DNA from: Microtetraspora malaysiensis
Lineage (GTDB): Bacteria > Actinomycetota > Actinomycetes > Streptosporangiales > Streptosporangiaceae
Length of the DNA: 64,000 nucleotides
Direction: 5' to 3'
Assembly: GCF_001528665.1 (NCBI RefSeq)
Contig: NZ_BBYJ01000007.1
Coordinates: 207,953-271,952 of the forward strand
Shown here: positions 35,632 to 44,300 of the stretch, one piece after another
How the letters are laid out: the number at the start of each line of letters is the position of its first letter
Numbering within the stretch: the first letter of the stretch is position 1
The notes under the pieces: generated by a model
What the model was told of the DNA's origin: nothing
The model's input: the letters and a program-made list of their open reading frames with translations, nothing else
Database searches by the model: none
Translations under genes and position numbers: made by a program

Positions 35632-36059
35632 CGGCAGCCGTCCGAACCGTCGTCGGGGCGGAAGCACTCGATGGGTCCGCCGAAGTCGGACGTGACGGTG
35701 AAGGTCAGGTCGGGCAGCAGCGGCACCACTTGTACGGCGCTGCCGGTGACCTCGACGCCGCGCTGGTCGCCGCGTTCCCAGGCGCGCGCCGTCGCGTCGC
35801 GCAGGATCTTGGGCCCGATGGCGCGGACGATCTGCTCGGCCTTCGCCTCGGCGGCGGCCTGCCAGTCACCGGACGTCCCGGCGGCGCGGGCGATCCTGGC
35901 GCCTTCCCTGGCCGCGGCGTCGGCCACCTGGCGTCCGTGGAACCAGAGCGCGAGCTGTACGACGAGCAGCACCACGGCCAGCACGATCGGCATGATCATG
36001 GCCAGCTCGATGACGGTCGCCCCGCGCTCGCCGCGGCGCCCGCTCGCGGGGCGTGTCAC
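35628..36059 (-). CDS. TadE-like minor pseudopilin
   Basis: This 143-aa protein has the N-terminal segment RGATVIELAMIMPIVLAVVL, with Glu five residues from the Gly-Ala processing-like site, as in TadE proteins. After the helix comes WFHGRQVADAAAREGARIAR, a conserved TadE continuation. GTG start at 36059 overlaps the flp stop by four bases. Two cysteines near the C-terminus (IECFRP, DGCR) may form a disulfide. It is the first of three pseudopilins. Confidence 0.87.
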   Translation of the reverse strand: MTRPASGRRGERGATVIELAMIMPIVLAVVLLVVQLALWFHGRQVADAAAREGARIARAAGTSGDWQAAAEAKAEQIVRAIGPKILRDATARAWERGDQRGVEVTGSAVQVVPLLPDLTFTVTSDFGGPIECFRPDDGSDGCR

Positions 36060-36298
36060 TGATCGCCTCCGGTGAAGACGCCTCCCCCGTCACCGCCACC
36101 GCCGCCACCGCCGAAGTTGGAGGTGATGTCGGCCTCCCTCTGGGAGACGAGGTTCTTGATGAGGGTGGCCAGGCCCAGGGCGACCCCGGCGATGATCGCC
36201 GTGATGATCACCCATTCGACGGCCGAGGCCCCCTTGCTCGGCGCGTTACGGGCGCGCTCGATCCGCACGTGCAGCATCGCGATCAAATAGGTGAGCAT
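36056..36298 (-). CDS. flp: Flp-type pilin
   Basis: This 80-aa major pilin candidate has a cytoplasmic leader ending SKG, then ASAVEWVIITAIIAGVALGL: a Gly/Ala prepilin cleavage site with Glu at position 5 of the mature protein. The short mature chain ends in a Gly-rich tail (NFGGGGGGGDGG). ATG directly abuts the tadC stop with no gap. It needs a TadV-type prepilin peptidase, which is not encoded in the window. Confidence 0.85.
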   Translation of the reverse strand: MLTYLIAMLHVRIERARNAPSKGASAVEWVIITAIIAGVALGLATLIKNLVSQREADITSNFGGGGGGGDGGGVFTGGDQ

Positions 36299-37237
36299 CT
36301 ACGCCCCCAACATCTTCATGGCCGCCGGGAAACTGAGAAAAATCACGAAACCGGCGCACAGCAGGAGCTGGGCCACCAGCATCGACTGGGATCGCTCCCC
36401 CGCCTTGCCCTCGACCTCCGCGAGCTCGCGCCTCCGCAGGGTGGCGGCACGCGCGCTCAGCGAGGAGCGGACCTTGGCGCCGTCGTCGGCGACCAGGCCG
36501 AGCGCGGCCGACAGGTCGCGCAGCTCGTCCACATTGATCTCGTCGCCGAGCCGTCCGAGCGCCTGCCACGGCGTGATGCCGACGATGCGGGCGTTCCCGA
36601 GCGCCTCGCGGATGCGCTCCATCGCCCAGTTGGCGCCCGCGCCGGGGGTCCCGTCCGGGCTGCCGACGGCGACCGCCATCATCAGCGCCTCCGGTACGCC
36701 GCGCCCGCCCGCGAGGTTCATCGCGACGAGGTCGAGGAACGCGCCGACCGCGTGCCGGAAGTCGCGGCGGCGTACCGCGGCGTCCCGGCGGATCTGCAGG
36801 TCGGGCAGCAGGAAGAAGGCCGTGGAGACCGCCAGCGCGGACCAGAGCGGGATGCTCAGCGACAGTCCCCACCCCATCAGTGCGAGCCAGCCCACGAGCA
36901 GCGGGAACACCAGGAGCCCGGCCGCCGCGAGCAGGACCTTCGTCGCCAGGAAGCCTTCGAAGGACTTGCCGAGCAGCGCCAGGTCGGCCCGGACGGAGCG
37001 CGCCTCCCACCCCCTGGCGGCGTAGAGGCGGGCGAGGCGCAGGCCGAGGTCGCGGCGGAACGCGCTGACGTGCTCGTCCGGCGCGATGAGCGGCGCCTTG
37101 GGCAGCTCCGCGCCCGCCTGCGCCGCGTCCAGGGCCGTCAGCCGGGCGAACAGCCCGGGCCGGGGTGGGAAGAGCGCGCGGAAGAGCAGGAAGAGCCCCA
37201 GGCCGAGTACGGCTCCCGCCAGCGCGGGCTCGGTCAT
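36299..37237 (-). CDS. tadC: Tad inner-membrane platform protein TadC
   Basis: This 312-aa GspF-type protein has three to four membrane helices and a central T2SSF domain (FRHAVGAFLDLVAMNLAGGR, then GVPEALMMAVAVGS). With TadB it forms the platform on which TadA drives pilin polymerisation. ATG at 37237 overlaps the tadB stop by four bases. The C-terminal helix (LLLCAGFVIFLSFPAAMKML) is typical of TadC. Confidence 0.92.
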   Translation of the reverse strand: MTEPALAGAVLGLGLFLLFRALFPPRPGLFARLTALDAAQAGAELPKAPLIAPDEHVSAFRRDLGLRLARLYAARGWEARSVRADLALLGKSFEGFLATKVLLAAAGLLVFPLLVGWLALMGWGLSLSIPLWSALAVSTAFFLLPDLQIRRDAAVRRRDFRHAVGAFLDLVAMNLAGGRGVPEALMMAVAVGSPDGTPGAGANWAMERIREALGNARIVGITPWQALGRLGDEINVDELRDLSAALGLVADDGAKVRSSLSARAATLRRRELAEVEGKAGERSQSMLVAQLLLCAGFVIFLSFPAAMKMLGA

Positions 37238-38196
37238 CGCACACCTCCCGTCCGGAGCGGACGGCCGCCCCTTCCGTCCCCCGGGTCCTCCGCGTCGCGT
37301 CCGGCGTCGCGCGGCTCGCCGCCCGGCCCCGACGTGTACGGCGCGAGGATCCGGGCGGGCTTGTCGAAGCGGGCCAACCGGCGCATCCACGCGAACCCGG
37401 CGCCGAACAGCCCCGCCACCACGACGAGGACGGCCTGGCCGAGCAGGCTGCCGTACTCCGCGACGTACGAGCGGTTGAAGACCACCAGCGCGGCGGCGAA
37501 GGCGAGCGCCGTACCGACCACGATCTGCACGCTCTTGCGGGTGGAGCGGCGCTCGGCCTCGACCCGCCGCCGCATGTCGAGCTCCTCGCGGGCGGACACG
37601 GCGAGCGCGGACAGCACGTCGCGCAGGCCGGGGCCGCGCAGCCGCGAGTTGAGGATCAGCGCCGCCACGACGAGGTCGGCGGAGGGGTCGTCGAGCTCGT
37701 CGGCGAACATCCGCAGCGCGTCCCCCAGCGGCATACGCGAGTGCAGCCGGTCGACGAGGGCGAGCAGGTGCGGCCGGAGCATGGGCGCGGCCGCCCGGAT
37801 GGAGGAGGGGATGGCCTGTTCGAGCCCGGCCGCGCCGGCGATGGTGTCGCGCAGCGACTCGGTCCACGCGGCCAGCCCTTCGAGGCGCCGCATGGCGGCC
37901 CGCTCCTCGGCCGCGCCGCCGGCCAGGCCGCGCCAGGCGAGCACGAGCAGCACGGCGCCCACACCCATGACCGGCCACCCCGTCACCAGCAGGACGACGA
38001 CTCCGGTGATCACGCCGACCGCGGTGCGGGTGGAGAGGGTCCTGAGCAGCTCGCGGCGGGCCGCCTTCCGGTCCGGCGCGGCGGGCCGGGGGCGCATGCC
38101 GTACAGGGCGAGGACGAGGAGGAACAGGCCGCCGCCGGTCAGCGCACCGGCCAGCAGCACCAGCGGATCGAGCAGCCCGGCGGGCATCAGCGCCAC
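37234..38196 (-). CDS. tadB: Tad inner-membrane platform protein TadB
   Basis: This 320-aa GspF-type protein has an N-terminal helix pair (about 10-35, 60-90), a cytoplasmic T2SSF domain (WTESLRDTIAGAAGLEQAIP, then LHSRMPLGDALRMFADEL) and C-terminal helices (about 245-285). It pairs with TadC in the pilus platform. It overlaps tadA by 10 bp and tadC by 4 bp. The last 30 residues are hydrophilic and Arg/Gly-rich, probably cytoplasmic. Confidence 0.93.
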   Translation of the reverse strand: MALMPAGLLDPLVLLAGALTGGGLFLLVLALYGMRPRPAAPDRKAARRELLRTLSTRTAVGVITGVVVLLVTGWPVMGVGAVLLVLAWRGLAGGAAEERAAMRRLEGLAAWTESLRDTIAGAAGLEQAIPSSIRAAAPMLRPHLLALVDRLHSRMPLGDALRMFADELDDPSADLVVAALILNSRLRGPGLRDVLSALAVSAREELDMRRRVEAERRSTRKSVQIVVGTALAFAAALVVFNRSYVAEYGSLLGQAVLVVVAGLFGAGFAWMRRLARFDKPARILAPYTSGPGGEPRDAGRDAEDPGDGRGGRPLRTGGVR

Positions 38197-39506
38197 ACCT
38201 CCCGCGTGGGGTCGTAGCCGTGCGCCGCCAGCTCGTCGAGGCAGGAGATCGGGGCATGGGGGACGACGCGGTCGCCAGCGGCGGTGAAGACCTCCGAGGA
38301 CAGCACCCGCCCGTCGCAGCCGGTGACCTCTCGGACGCTGGAGACGAAGCGCCGCAGCGTTCCGCCGCGGTGGTAGTCGTTGCGCTTCTCGATGAAGACG
38401 ACGAAGTCGATCGCGCCCGCGATGAGCATGTGGGTCGCCTCGATGGGGAGCCGCTCCTCCGCCTGGAGCGCGTACGTCGCGATGCGGTTGAAGACCTCCA
38501 TCGAGGAGTTGGCGTGGATCGTGGAGAGCGAGCCGTCGTTGCCCTGGGTCATCGCGTTGAGCATGGTGACGATCTCGTCGCCGAGGACCTCGCCGACGAT
38601 GACGCGCGAGGGGTTCATGCGCAGGGACCGCCGTACCAGCTCGGCCATGGTGATCTCGCCCTGGCCCTCGGAGTTGGGCAGGCGCTGCTCGAACGCGACC
38701 ACGTTGGGGTGGAGTTCGGGGAACTGGTCGAGGCCGAGTTCGAGCGCGCGCTCGACGGTGATGAGCCGCTCGCTCGACGGGATCTCGTTGGCGAGCGCCC
38801 GCAGCAGGGTCGTCTTCCCCGCGTTCGTCGACCCGGCGAGCATGATGTTCTTGCGCGCGGCGACGGCGGCGGCGAGGAACCGGCCCAGCTCGGGGGCGAG
38901 CGTGCCGTTGCCCACCAGGTCGCTGAGGAACACCTTGCCGAGCCGGGCGCGGCGGATCGACACGGCGGGCCGCACGGTGACGTCCATGACGGCCGACAGG
39001 CGGGACCCGTCCGGCAGCCGCAGGTCGAGCTGCGGGTTCGCGGTGTCGAACGGCCGGGACGACAGGCCGGAGTACGCCGCGAGGATCTGGATGAGCTCGA
39101 TCAGCTCCTCGTCGGAGTCGGCGACGGGCTCGTGCGCGACCTCCTGGCCGTCGGCGTAGCTCACGAACACCCGGTCGCAGCCGTTGATGTCGATGTTCTC
39201 GACCTCGGTGTCGTCGAGGAACGGCTGGAGGCGGCCGACGCCGAACAGCGCGGCGTGGATGCCCGCGGCGAGGGCCTCCTCCTCTTCCGCGGTGGGCGGG
39301 GTGCGGCCGACGCCGATCTCGCCCCTGGCGTACTCCTCCAGGACCTGGGCGATCAGGGCGCGGGCGAACTGCCGCTCGTCCTCACCGGTCATCGGGGGGA
39401 TGCCGCTCGCCTGGTCCAGCCGCCGCTGGTGGGCGAGCCGGTCGCCGACCTCCTGGCGGAAGCGCTTCACCAGCGTGTGGTCGACGCCGCCTCCCTGCCC
39501 GCTCAT
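38187..39506 (-). CDS. tadA: Tad secretion ATPase TadA (CpaF family)
   Basis: This 439-aa hexameric ATPase powers pilus assembly (and possibly retraction). The N-terminal domain precedes the catalytic core: Walker A LAGSTNAGKTTLLRALANEI, Walker B region NPSRVIVGEVLGDE, Asp box ITVERALELGLDQ and His box STIHANSSMEVF. All motifs are intact. It overlaps tadZ by four bases upstream and tadB by ten downstream. Confidence 0.95.
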   Translation of the reverse strand: MSGQGGGVDHTLVKRFRQEVGDRLAHQRRLDQASGIPPMTGEDERQFARALIAQVLEEYARGEIGVGRTPPTAEEEEALAAGIHAALFGVGRLQPFLDDTEVENIDINGCDRVFVSYADGQEVAHEPVADSDEELIELIQILAAYSGLSSRPFDTANPQLDLRLPDGSRLSAVMDVTVRPAVSIRRARLGKVFLSDLVGNGTLAPELGRFLAAAVAARKNIMLAGSTNAGKTTLLRALANEIPSSERLITVERALELGLDQFPELHPNVVAFEQRLPNSEGQGEITMAELVRRSLRMNPSRVIVGEVLGDEIVTMLNAMTQGNDGSLSTIHANSSMEVFNRIATYALQAEERLPIEATHMLIAGAIDFVVFIEKRNDYHRGGTLRRFVSSVREVTGCDGRVLSSEVFTAAGDRVVPHAPISCLDELAAHGYDPTREVWR

Positions 39507-40288
39507 CGGCCCGCTCCGCCGCGCCCCGCCCCGCTGTGGTCCGGCCGCCCGGCCGGCTCACGCGGGGACAGCAGCGCGGCCAGCCGTCCGGCCAGCTCAC
39601 GCGCGGTGCGGATCAGCAGGCTGCGGTCGAGCCGCCCGCCCCACTGACCGCGCAGCAGTTCGGCGCCCTTGGGGTCGTACGCGAGGCCGGCCACGAAGGC
39701 GACGTCCCAGGGCGCGACGATGCGCCGGACCTCCTCGATCGAGGCGCGGTACGACCGGGGGTCGGCGATCACGACCACGACGGGCCGCCCGTCCAGCAGG
39801 GCGAGCCGTTCGCGCAGGTGGGCGACGTGGTCGAGGCTCGGCCGGGTGAAGAGCACGACCTGGGTGGCCTCGGCGACGAAGTCGCCCATCTCGGCGTGCC
39901 CGCCGAGGCGCCCGCAGTCGGCCAGGACGTCGGCGCGCGGCAGCACGGCCAGGGACCGGCCGAGCGGCCCCCACAGCCAGGTGAGGCCGCCGGCCTGCTC
40001 GCCGTGGGTCAGGCCGGTGAGGACGTCCAGACCGCCGACGAGCTTCTGCGTGTGCTCGTAGATCTGCTCGGCGTGCAGGCCGTGCCGGGCCACCGCTCCG
40101 AGGCTGAGCAGGCCGCGTGCCGGGTTCAGCACGCCGCCGTCCTCGGCGGGCAGCCGGTAGGCGAGGTCGCCGCCGGACGGGTCGCATTCGGCCAGCAGCA
40201 CCGGGCGCGGCCAGACCGCGCCGAGGGCGGTCGCCGCGGTCGTCACACCGGGCGCCCCCTTGTCGGCGGCGAGGACGATGAGGGCCAC
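39503..40288 (-). CDS. tadZ: TadZ/CpaE-like MinD/ParA-family localisation protein
   Basis: This 261-aa SIMIBI-type protein would place the pilus machine at a cell site. Its P-loop reads ADKGAPGVTTAATALGAV: the signature Lys is present but the second Lys of the KGGxGKT motif is replaced by Val, so ATP hydrolysis is doubtful. Other conserved parts remain, such as LAECDPSGGDLAYRL. CpaE/TadZ proteins are often atypical in this way. It sits between the cpaB-like gene and tadA with near-overlapping junctions. Confidence 0.85.
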   Translation of the reverse strand: MALIVLAADKGAPGVTTAATALGAVWPRPVLLAECDPSGGDLAYRLPAEDGGVLNPARGLLSLGAVARHGLHAEQIYEHTQKLVGGLDVLTGLTHGEQAGGLTWLWGPLGRSLAVLPRADVLADCGRLGGHAEMGDFVAEATQVVLFTRPSLDHVAHLRERLALLDGRPVVVVIADPRSYRASIEEVRRIVAPWDVAFVAGLAYDPKGAELLRGQWGGRLDRSLLIRTARELAGRLAALLSPREPAGRPDHSGAGRGGAGR

Positions 40289-40289
40289 G

Positions 40290-40976
40290 TCACCCGGCTC
40301 CCGGCAGCACGGCCAGCGCGATCTCCCCGCTGGAGGCGTACACGGCGACGGCGGGCGAGATGGACGCGTCGACCACGATCGAGACGAGCCCGCCGCCCGA
40401 CCTTCCGGGCGCGCCGATGCCGTGGACGCGGGCGGCGGGCGCGAGCACCCGCTGCTCGGCCGACCCCTTGCCGCTCGCCGGGACGTAGATGACCTGGACG
40501 ACGTCGCCCTTGCCCATGCCGACCGGCGCCTGGCCGGCCTTGAGCGACAGGCCCACGATGGCCTTGCCCGGGCCGAGTTCCTCGCTCGACCGGGTGACCA
40601 TGGCGTTGGTCAGCAGCGTGCCGGGGAGCAGGGTGACGGCGGCGTAGGTCTTCTCGACCTCGCCGCGGAAGCGCCAGGGGACGTAGTCGACGCCGGTGTC
40701 GGCGATCTCGACCTCCTTCATGGCGGAGGCCGGGATGAGCTGCCCCGCGCCGACCCGCTGCACAATGCCCACGGCGGAGACGCGGTCGCCGCTGCGCAGC
40801 ACGAGCAGCGTGGTGGCCAGTGCCCCGCCGAGGATGAGGAGGACGGCGAGCGCGGCCAGCGCGGGCTTGCGCTCGCGCGGCGGCACGGGGAGCCCCCGCG
40901 AGGCCGGTCCGGACAGCCCGGGACGCTCGTTCGCCGGTACGCGTCCGTCGGAGGCGGGCTTCTCGCTGATCCTCAT
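40290..40976 (-). CDS. SAF-domain protein (CpaB/RcpC-like), first gene of the Tad operon
   Basis: This 228-aa protein has a cytoplasmic N-terminus (about 40 residues), one membrane helix (ALAALAVLLILGGALATTLL) and an extracytoplasmic SAF domain (QLIPASAMKEVEIADTG, then LLPGTLLTNAMVTRSSE). In Tad systems such proteins link the pilus to the cell wall or outer layers. ATG has GGGAG upstream within CCTTGGGAGTC, and an almost identical leader precedes the divergent EccC-like gene. Its position suggests the operon promoter lies in 40977-41389. Confidence 0.85.
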   Translation of the reverse strand: MRISEKPASDGRVPANERPGLSGPASRGLPVPPRERKPALAALAVLLILGGALATTLLVLRSGDRVSAVGIVQRVGAGQLIPASAMKEVEIADTGVDYVPWRFRGEVEKTYAAVTLLPGTLLTNAMVTRSSEELGPGKAIVGLSLKAGQAPVGMGKGDVVQVIYVPASGKGSAEQRVLAPAARVHGIGAPGRSGGGLVSIVVDASISPAVAVYASSGEIALAVLPGAG

Positions 40977-41389
40977 GGGTGGGGGACTCCCAAGGACGAT
41001 CGCTTCCGCTACTGAAATGAGGGCCGGATTAACGGTCGCGCCTTCATCCGCAGTATTGGTCAGTTCGAATTACAGAATTGACACCATTATGGACACTCAC
41101 GCGCTTCCGTGTGGCCGGAAACCGGCCTTCCATGCTTATCCGTTAGGAATACCGGTGTCAATGCCGGCCTGATCAATGCCTGTTTACCACTATCCCTTTC
41201 CAGTGGTTGAATTTCGTGATAAGAAGCACTCTGTCCGCATTGATCACATTGGTTCCGCCGGCCCGTACGCCCCCGGCCGTACGGCGGGGAAGGCCGCCCG
41301 GCGTTTCCCGGGAACCGGGAGATATCCGGGGGCGGCCCCGCTAGCTTGTCCTCGGCCGGGCCAGAGGGCGGCCCCTTGGGAGTCTGAGT
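40977..41389. promoter_or_regulatory. Divergent promoter region between the Tad operon and the type VII locus
   Basis: This is a 413-bp spacer with no gene. 41010-41110 and 41190-41250 are AT-rich for this DNA and are the likely promoter cores. A perfect GGCCGG-AAA-CCGGCC palindrome lies near 41112-41127. Both flanking genes have the leader CTTGGGAGTC just before their starts. TTGACACC near 41077 is -35-like, but no firm -10 could be set. Confidence 0.5.
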
Positions 41390-44300
41390 ATGCGGATCAC
41401 GCTCACCGTGGTGGCCGAGCACGGCCACCGCGACGTGCTGGTCGAGGGCGACGAGTCCACCACGGTCGGCGCGCTGGCCGGCGCGCTCGCCGGCCCGGCC
41501 CGCCCGTCCAACGTCGTACGGCTGCCGCCCGCCAGAGCGCCGTACGACCTGGACCGGGGGCGGCGCCGCCGGGCCGAGGGCCCGAAGCTGTGGGTGGACG
41601 GGCGGCCCCTCGACCCCGGCGCCCGGGTCTTCGGGCTGATCCGCGACGGCGACCTCGTCGCGCTCGACGGCGTCGCGGCCGCGGCGACGATGGCGGAGGA
41701 GCCGGACGGCGTGATCGAGCTCCGGGTGGCCGGCGGCCCCGGAGCGGGTTCCGTCCACCGGCTCGGCCCCGGCCTGCACACCCTGGGATCCGACCCCGGG
41801 TGCGCGGTCGCCGTACCGGATCCCGCGCTGCCGCCGCACGCCGCGACGATCCGGGTCGCGCCGGACGGGGTCTCCGTCGAGCCGGCGCACCCCGCCGCCC
41901 GGCTGGAGCTGGACGGCCGGCCGGTACGCGAAGCGACCCCATGGGCCGCCCGCCGTACGCCGCCGAGCCCCGCCGAGGCGTCCGGCGGGAGCGTCCGGCG
42001 CGCCGCACGACGCCACGCCAGGAAGGCCCGCCGAGCGGGCAAGGCAGGCCGGGGAATCGATGCGGCGGGGCGCGCCGGCCGCGACGAGGCGGCGGGCCGG
42101 GGAGCCGCCCGGGACGTGCGCCGGGTCCTGCTGTCCTGCGGCGTCTCGGTGTTCTCCGTCGGCCCGGTGGAGCCGCCGGACGCCCACCTGGACGCGCTCC
42201 CCGACGGCGGGCTGGCCTACAACCGGCCCCCGCGGCTGCGCGCCCCGGACCGGCGCCCGCGCCTGGAGGTGCCCACCGAGCCCAAGCGGGCCGAGGGCGC
42301 CCGGCTCCACCTGCTCGCCGCGCTGCTGCCCGCGGTGTTCGGCGTGGGCATGGCCGTGGCGTTCCACAACGTGTACTTCCTGCTGATCGCGCTGATGAGC
42401 CCGTTGATCATGTTCGGCCAGTGGGCGAGCGACCGCAGGCACGGCAGGAAGAAGTACCGCCAGGCCGTCAAGGCGTACCGCGGGCGGCTCGCGGCGTTCG
42501 AGGCCGAGGTGGCGGAGGCGCGCGAGGAGGACGAGGCGGCCCGCGGGGAGGCCGCGCCGGACCCGGCCGAGATCCTGCTGACCGCGACCGGGCCGCGCCG
42601 CCGCCTCTGGGAGCGGCGGCTGCACGACCCGGACAGCCTGCGGCTCCGCGTCGGGCTGGCCGACCTGCCCGCGGACATCGCGTACGCGCCCGAGCGCGGA
42701 GCATCCGCCGACACCGAGCTGCCGGAGCCGCCGCTCGCGCGGCACGTGCCGGTCGCCCTGGCGATGCGCAGGCTCGGCGTGGCGGGCGTGACCGGTCCGC
42801 GGGAGGCGGCGATCGGCTCCGCCCGCTGGCTGGTCGGGCAGGCGGCGGCCCTGCACAGCCCCAGGGACCTGGCCGTCGTCGTCCTCTCCGCGCACGCGGA
42901 CGCCGCCGACCAGTGGGGCTGGGTCCGCTGGCTCCCGCACTGCGCCGCGGAGGGGGGAGCCACCGGGGCCGCCTCCCTCGTGTCCGGCTCGGTCGCCCTC
43001 GTCGGCGCGGACCCGGAGGCCGCCGCCCGCCGGGTCGCCGATCTCGCCGCGCTCATCGGCGAGCGGCTCGACCCGGCCGAGACCGCCCCGTCCGGCGCCG
43101 CCTCGGGCCCGTTCGGCGGGCCGCTGTCCGGGGGCCCGGCGGGCTGGGGGGACCTCGGCCGGGCCGGGAGCTCCCGGCCCGAGGAGGCGGCCGAGCCGGC
43201 GTTCGCGGCGTACGACGAGCGGCCCTGCGACGTGCTGGTCGTCCTCGACGGCGCCCAGGTGCTGCGCGGCCTGCCGGGGATGCCGCAGGTGCTCAGGCAG
43301 GGCCCGCGCGCCGGGGTGTACACCGTCGCGATCGACGACGACGAACGGCTGCTCCCGGAGGAGTGCGCCACGGTCGTGTCCTGCGACCCGGACGGGTCGG
43401 TACGGCTCCGCGGCGGCGGGCTGGACGCGATCGGGCCGATCCGGGCCGACCAGGTGTCGGCGTCGTGGGCGGAGCGGCTGGGCCGGGCGCTGGCCCCTCT
43501 GCGCGACGTGAGCAGGGACGACCAGGCGTCGGCGCTCCCCGAGTCGGTGCGGCTCCTCGACCTGGTCGCCGCCGAGGGCATCGCGCGGCGGTGGGGGCGC
43601 TCCACCCGCGCCGTCATCGGCGTCGGCCCGGACGGGCCGTTCGAGATCGACATCAGCCGGGACGGCCCGCACGCCCTGATCGCCGGGACCACGGGCGCGG
43701 GCAAGTCCGAGCTGCTGCAGACGCTGATCTGCTCGCTGGCCGCCGCGAACCGGCCCGACGAGATGACATTCGTGCTCATCGACTACAAGGGCGGCGCCGC
43801 GTTCAAGGAGTGCGTACGGCTGCCGCACACGGTCGGGATGGTGACCGACCTGGACGGCCACCTCACCCAGCGGGCCCTGGCGTCGCTGGCGGCCGAGATC
43901 CGGCGCCGGGAGCGGCTGCTCCTCGCCGCCGGAGCCAAGGACATCGAGGACTACCAGGCGGCGCGGTTGTCCCACCGGGCGGGGAAGGCCGTGCGCGAGC
44001 TGCCGCCGCTGCCCCGGCTGGTGCTGGTCATCGACGAGTTCGCCGCGATGGTGTCCGAGCTGCCCGACTTCATGGACGGCCTGGTCGACATCGCGCGGCG
44101 CGGCCGTTCGCTCGGCATCCACCTGGTCCTCGCCACCCAGCGGCCCGGCGGCGTGGTCACCGCCGACATCCAGGCGAACACGTCGCTGCGCATCGCGCTG
44201 CGGGTGACCGACGCCAGAGAGTCCGACGACGTGATCGACACCCCCGACGCGGCCCGCATCTCCAAGGCGACCCCCGGGCGCTGCTATGTGCGTTCCGGCT

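Noticed and set aside
36053-38287. 744-codon plus-strand frame across the Tad genes
   Set aside because: Antisense to flp, tadC and tadB, which have clear family features.
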